Part shown: positions 59,088 to 64,000 of the stretch, piece after piece | Layout: every line of letters starts with the position of its first letter | Position numbering within the stretch: position 1 is the first letter of the stretch | Source of the DNA: Hydractinia symbiolongicarpus | Lineage: Eukaryota > Cnidaria > Hydrozoa > Anthoathecata > Hydractiniidae | Length of the DNA stretch: 64,000 bases | NCBI RefSeq assembly: GCF_029227915.1 | Contig: NC_079883.1 | Coordinates: 5,766,001-5,830,000 of the forward strand | Direction of reading: 5' to 3' | Made by a program: the position numbers and the translations under genes | Notes under the pieces: model-generated | What the model was told of the DNA's origin: nothing | The model's input: only the letters and a program-made list of their open reading frames with translations | Databases searched by the model: none

Positions 59088-60625
59088 ATTTCTTTTACAA
59101 ACACCAAATATCTGGATTTAAAAAAATCGAGATTTTTGTTTGCTGGTGTTAACAAATCCAGTTTTGTCCCTTGTTTTATTTCGTGTATTAATCACGAAGA
59201 AATGCATTACAATATTTTAATTCCCTCGTAACAAAATAATTGAGTATTGATGGGTCTATCAAGGATACATTTGCGCATGTAAATATGCGAAATATTTAAA
59301 TTCCATATAAATACAATTGTGTCTCGTACGTAGTGTCTCGACAATTCAGTGAAATTGATTTTTAGGGTTTTTTAGACAGTCATTTAATTCAAATTAACGC
59401 TTAATATAGAAAACAACGCACATTTTCTTCGATTACTTGTTTTTGTTTCAAATTTTCAAAAACGCGTTTTTGTTCCAAATTCCACACAAGGCGTTTTTGT
59501 TTCTACTTTTTTATAACACGTTTATTGTTCGTATCTCAATTAGTAACTATATATAGGCTGCAACAAGGATCTTTTGTTTGTTGTGACTGCTCCTTGGTGT
59601 AGAAGAAAGATGTTTAATCAAGACAAACGTTACCACTATGGATAAGATCAGAAATACTTTGGAGGGTTTTTGTACAAACTCATATTGCGCGGAGATAAAT
59701 CAACGAGTTCGCGCAGAGACGTATCCTCTGGGTTAATCCACGGGTTTTCCCATCCTTTATATATCGCATTTCGTGTTTCCGCAGTTTCTGGTGTGCAAAT
59801 AGACAGATTACACGTATTATTAATATAGAGATAATAAAATGCACATTTTTTATAAGAACAAGTTTATAAGAACACGAGCTTCATATTTTACCCCAAAATA
59901 AGAACAGTTTCCGTTTGAAATCATTGTCTTAAAAACTAGGAACAACTAAGTCTGACTTTAAAATAATCCAGAAACGTAAATTTATTTTTTTAGCTTATGG
60001 TCTTTTCTTTTCTCAAAGACAATAACTGCAAAGTACTATTTAAATTGGCCCGATTTTCCATGGACATAATTATAGGGCTCCAGTTGCAACAACACCAAAG
60101 TGCCTGAAGAAGTGATTAGATTTGGTACGTCTTCGATCACAACAACCGCATTTTATGTTTTCAAAAAAGAAATATCGAGCGCGGGAAATTGTGCAGGATG
60201 TTATTTCCAAAGCGACTCGCTGCTCCCTATCCCCAGAGAACCGTAATTTGTCAGATATAAATTTTCGCGATTTCCCCTTGTATTTAATAAAAAGAACTCC
60301 AATGTAAATAAGATGAAGCTAAAGATCGAGCTAACAGTTTCCATTCATATTCCATCTTTACCATCACACCTTCTCGAACGAATATACGGAACGACAACAA
60401 CTCCTTATGGCAAAACGATATGAGGGAAGAGCTTAACAATCGCATTTTTCTCATAGAAAAAACAAAACAAATGAAACTGAATTTTTATTGCAGAAATAGA
60501 AACACGATGTGTTGTGGAGTTGAAGGAACTTTAACAAAACGTGTTTAAATAAGTACAAAATAATAAAAAAATAGATAACTTCAACCCAAGAGATATTTCA
60601 GAAAGTCTTCTATCTAAGTCTGGGT
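59088..60625. other. Upstream region of the gremlin-like gene
   Basis: Probable promoter side of the minus-strand gremlin-like gene. Contains one dispersed-repeat copy (59718-59825) and no supported exon. A 61-codon frame at 60122-60307 has no recognised domain. Confidence 0.45.
59718..59825 (+). repeat. Dispersed repeat, related to 8445-8685
   Basis: Shares ttaatccacgggttttccca and tttatatatcgcatttcgtg with the copies in the last intron of receptor channel A, and ends in the same gacaga...tattat type tail. Confidence 0.65.
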
Positions 60626-63102
60626 TATCGAGACTGTAAATAATCTCACCTATTAGTACGCATATCGGATTTTTCACAGCTGTCTTCGTTCTTGTGTAAC
60701 TCCCATCAACACTTTCATATATTAGTTAGCAACTTGGAATCATTACCTTTTATTAGCCAACAAACTCATTAAAACTTATTTTATTATTAGATTAATGTAT
60801 TAATTACTAACAAGCTTAAAAACAGATTGAAACAATTTGTGCACTCAATTAGATGATCTACCGTTGATCATATTTTGTCTTCATCATAATGCTCTTTTCT
60901 GTTTGTCACCAATTAAGTCATATTGTTGCTAAAAATATAAATTTTATCACCCATAAGATTAAAGGTGGTTTTTTGAAGTGCTGTCTGGTTTACCATTGTG
61001 GTGTATTGCACATCATGCTGGGCACATTTCTGCTATTGTATTTATGATTATACTCGTTGCAATCTCGATCCCAGACCTTCCTTTAGAGCAATTTTTATTC
61101 TGATAATACTGTGGCTAATTGGTGAGAAGAGCCTTGAATCGAGAGTGAAAGAATTACGGCAGATGAGATTATTTTTTTGGCTCTCTTGGTCTGCCAATAT
61201 ACAGAAAATTTAAGCTTATCAAAGTACGATGTTAACAATATTTCTATCTATATATATTAACTTTCTATATTGTGCGTAATTACATGCACGTGATAATTTT
61301 TATCAGAAACATGTACGCGATATTCATTGGTAACCATTTCCCACCGTTTCAGAGACCGTAAAAATAGTCGAAGATAGTTTCTTCTCCAGAAGGCGTGAAT
61401 TTAGGAGTCTTTCGATAGTGGATGCCTTTCTTAATTTTTAAAGGTGCATTAATACACTCTGGTTGGATAATTTAGATATTAGATTAATTAGTACAGAAGA
61501 AACATCTATTTTATTCAGATGGATTTTCAGAAAATATACACAGTATTCCGCAAAATTTTCGAAAATCCGTAAAAAATAATTTCGAGTCCCAAAAAAAAAG
61601 TTCCCACGAGAATTTATGCCAAATAAGGATATAAACGCGAAAACTTTAAATTTTAAACGATTTATGAAAGCGTGTGCAAACATAACTCTAATAATTAGTT
61701 AAAACTACACTTACAATATTTAAAACCTTTTTATTTGTTGTATTTTAACTTGCTACTGAGGAAAGAGGCTAAAGCCCAGCTTTGTTCACAATCAAACAGA
61801 CCCAAGATATACTACAATGGACTTCATCTCCCTTGAGTTCGCAAGGAGCAGGGATTTTTGTTCGAAATAGGATAAGGTTAACTTAAAAAAAGAACATGGG
61901 GAGAAACTTCGTAACGGGACCATAATATTTGCTTGAGTTCTGAGTTAAAGTAGTCCAATGTATCTCTTTCTTATCTGTTCTCATAATAACACCCGTATTC
62001 TGTTTGTCACAGGAAGTGATGTCGGTCTAAAAATGCACGCAATAGCCATCCTAAAATGTCGAAAATCTGAGGACTGGCGAACCCGTAAAATTTTTTACGG
62101 GCCAACCAATAGTCCCCATAATAATAGCCATATTGTATCTGTCAAACCTAGCACAAAATAATAATGCGGAGATATTTACGAACCCACGGATTTATCCAAG
62201 GGCCACCGACTAGTCCATATTATGTTAATAAAATTTTCGTATGTGAGGCGAAGATGGTAGCTGCGAGAAACGACGGTCGATTGCCAATGAATTTTGCCGA
62301 ATGGTGAATTGCGGTGGATTTTCACAGGCTGTCGACTAACAGTTGCAAAATGTTGTTATGCATTATATTAATTTCACCACAAGTACAAGCCATGTTGTTT
62401 TTCGAGTCGTAAACATATACATGTTGTGAAGACTTTTACATAAATAACAAAACCTTACCAATTAGTGTCTTGGGCAACGTCACCATCTCATTAACATTTT
62501 GACTAGCGCAATTATAATTTTATAGAAGGAAATCGCCGTTTGCTCGTGTCACACATGAAATACGACTTTTGTATCATGTGATAAGCTGTTGGTTATTAAT
62601 ATTTTCTCTTAGCAACAATAATTAAAGTTTGCAACGTATTCACATTGATTATCTGGAACATACGTTAATTTAATTAGCTGAATATATAAGACATTCATTT
62701 AAAAACAACAAGCCAAGCAAAAATTTTTTCGAGTCGTCTTTAGGAGATATGTTGTAATTTCCAAAGATTTTAAAATGGTCGATGCTAGGTAACAATTTTG
62801 TTGCTGTCTTTTCCTTATATTCTTTATTATTCCTTTAATGCCAGTTATGTAAGATGAACTCACAAAATATTTTGTCGAGTCACATCATGCTCGGCACAGA
62901 TTATAAAACCAATATGCCTGGCTATGTTTGACTGTAGCTATAAAACAAATTCTGAGCGTTGTGCCGGGCTAAGGTATGCTTATAATGTTGTAGAGCTGCT
63001 TATTGGGCATAAATCGTGGTTAAAGAGAGCTACATCTTGGAAGTTTTAGCGAGATTCAGGAGCTCAAATTATGAAGAATGACTTGAGATCTGTGTCAACA
63101 CT
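60626..63102 (+). repeat. Tandem duplication, full-length copy (about 2.48 kb)
   Basis: The first copy of a direct tandem duplication. Its first 399 bases (60626-61024) recur at 63103-63501, and its last 393 bases (62711-63103) recur at 63519-63911. The two copies look identical by eye over both matching blocks. No coding capacity was recognised inside. It contains reverse-oriented copies of the GTGGAAAAATCCAC repeat at about 62.08-62.34 kb. Whether the unit is a mobile element or ordinary genomic DNA is not clear; no terminal inverted repeats or reliable target duplication were found. Confidence 0.85.
62080..62340 (-). repeat. Reverse-oriented cluster of the GTGGAAAAATCCAC repeat
   Basis: Three degenerate units: cccgtaaaattttttacggg with ccaatagtcc; cccacggatttatccaaggg with gactagtcc; and a looser gtggattttcacaggctgtc with gactaac. 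They correspond to the reverse complement of the copies at 8.45-8.69 kb and sit within the segment missing from the second tandem copy. Confidence 0.6.
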
Positions 63103-63911
63103 TATCGAGACTGTAAATAATCTCACCTATTAGTACGCATATCGGATTTTTCACAGCTGTCTTCGTTCTTGTGTAACTCCCATCAACACTTTCATATATT
63201 AGTTAGCAACTTGGAATCATTACCTTTTATTAGCCAACAAACTCATTAAAACTTATTTTATTATTAGATTAATGTATTAATTACTAACAAGCTTAAAAAC
63301 AGATTGAAACAATTTGTGCACTCAATTAGATGATCTACCGTTGATCATATTTTGTCTTCATCATAATGCTCTTTTCTGTTTGTCACCAATTAAGTCATAT
63401 TGTTGCTAAAAATATAAATTTTATCACCCATAAGATTAAAGGTGGTTTTTTGAAGTGCTGTCTGGTTTACCATTGTGGTGTATTGCACATCATGCTGGGC
63501 ATGATGTGCCATAAGCCAAGCCAAGCAAAAATTTTTTCGAGTCGTCTTTAGGAGATATGTTGTAATTTCCAAAGATTTTAAAATGGTCGATGCTAGGTAA
63601 CAATTTTGTTGCTGTCTTTTCCTTATATTCTTTATTATTCCTTTAATGCCAGTTATGTAAGATGAACTCACAAAATATTTTGTCGAGTCACATCATGCTC
63701 GGCACAGATTATAAAACCAATATGCCTGGCTATGTTTGACTGTAGCTATAAAACAAATTCTGAGCGTTGTGCCGGGCTAAGGTATGCTTATAATGTTGTA
63801 GAGCTGCTTATTGGGCATAAATCGTGGTTAAAGAGAGCTACATCTTGGAAGTTTTAGCGAGATTCAGGAGCTCAAATTATGAAGAATGACTTGAGATCTG
63901 TGTCAACACTT
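63103..63911 (+). repeat. Tandem duplication, internally deleted copy (0.81 kb)
   Basis: Directly abuts the full copy. It keeps the first 399 and the last 393 bases of the 2.48-kb unit but has lost about 1.69 kb between them. The two kept parts are joined by 17 filler bases (63502-63518). The start of the filler is the reverse complement of the sequence just before it, giving a perfect 11-bp hairpin (gcacatcatgc, loop tgg, gcatgatgtgc). Confidence 0.85.
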
Positions 63912-64000
63912 GCTAGCAGATAGTGAACTGATTATAATTAAGGCACAATATAATGTAATTTTTATTTATCCATCTATATACAAGCATCTGATAAAAAAAT
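63912..64000. other. Right edge of the window
   Basis: AT-rich sequence beyond the tandem duplication; nothing recognised. Confidence 0.4.

Noticed and set aside
60626-63911. Helitron or LTR interpretation of the tandem duplication
   Set aside because: The blocks are in the order first-last, first-last as expected for tandem copies with a deletion. No CTRR 3' end, no replication or integrase frame, and no LTR-type TG...CA ends were found.
1-64000. CRISPR array, bacterial operon or viral gene cluster
   Set aside because: No regularly spaced direct repeats of CRISPR type, no Shine-Dalgarno-led gene runs, and no viral structural or replication genes seen; all supported genes are spliced animal genes, apart from the gremlin-like one, which has a single coding exon.

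Overview
The window is AT-rich eukaryotic DNA with short exons, GT-AG introns, long repeat-filled gaps and no bacterial features. The gene set (MFSD8, PPP2R3C, MED18, a complexin with a C-terminal CAAX box, an antistasin-type inhibitor, a gremlin/DAN-type BMP antagonist, and two receptor channels) is animal. The CAAX-ended complexin, the antistasin-type secreted protein and the AT-rich repeat landscape suggest a cnidarian, perhaps a hydrozoan. That placement is inference from gene content. All gene models were spliced by hand from the sequence. For the large genes every intron phase closes, and the final protein lengths match the families.

Layout, left to right: MFSD8-like transporter (+, 1.8-5.75 kb); ionotropic-glutamate-receptor-like channel A (-, 8.2-12.9 kb); proline/glycine-rich protein (-, 16.7-18.6 kb); PPP2R3C, 21 exons (+, 23.1-31.7 kb); receptor channel B (+, 33.2-37.6 kb); MED18 (-, 39.3-40.8 kb); two adjacent MITE-like elements (41.6-42.7 kb); a two-domain antistasin-like secreted protein with a TATA box (+, 44.2-46.05 kb); complexin (-, 47.35-47.75 kb); an 8-kb gene desert rich in repeats; an intronless gremlin-like gene (-, 58.6-59.1 kb); and a very recent tandem duplication (60.6-63.9 kb), whose second copy has lost about 1.7 kb from its middle.

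The most interesting finding is the pair of receptor channels A and B. Each has a signal peptide, an S1 half-domain, TM1, a pore loop, TM3, an S2 half-domain and TM4, which is the layout of an animal ionotropic glutamate receptor without the amino-terminal domain. Their pore loops, however, read T-T-V-G-Y-G-D, the signature of a potassium-selective filter. In both genes a phase-2 intron splits the filter glycine codon, so unspliced reading frames do not show the motif. The two genes are head-to-head, about 20 kb apart, have eight exons each with identical phases, and share five exactly equal internal exon lengths. They look like an old inverted duplication of a ligand-gated K+ channel gene.

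The gaps carry several repeat families: a tRNA-derived SINE; a foldback family with ends like CTCGTCCCCAGGG; two MITEs with clear terminal repeats and target-site duplications; a palindromic repeat built on GTGGAAAAATCCAC; a minisatellite arranged as an inverted pair; and several near-perfect short hairpins. I see no rRNA, tRNA gene, CRISPR array or intact transposase.
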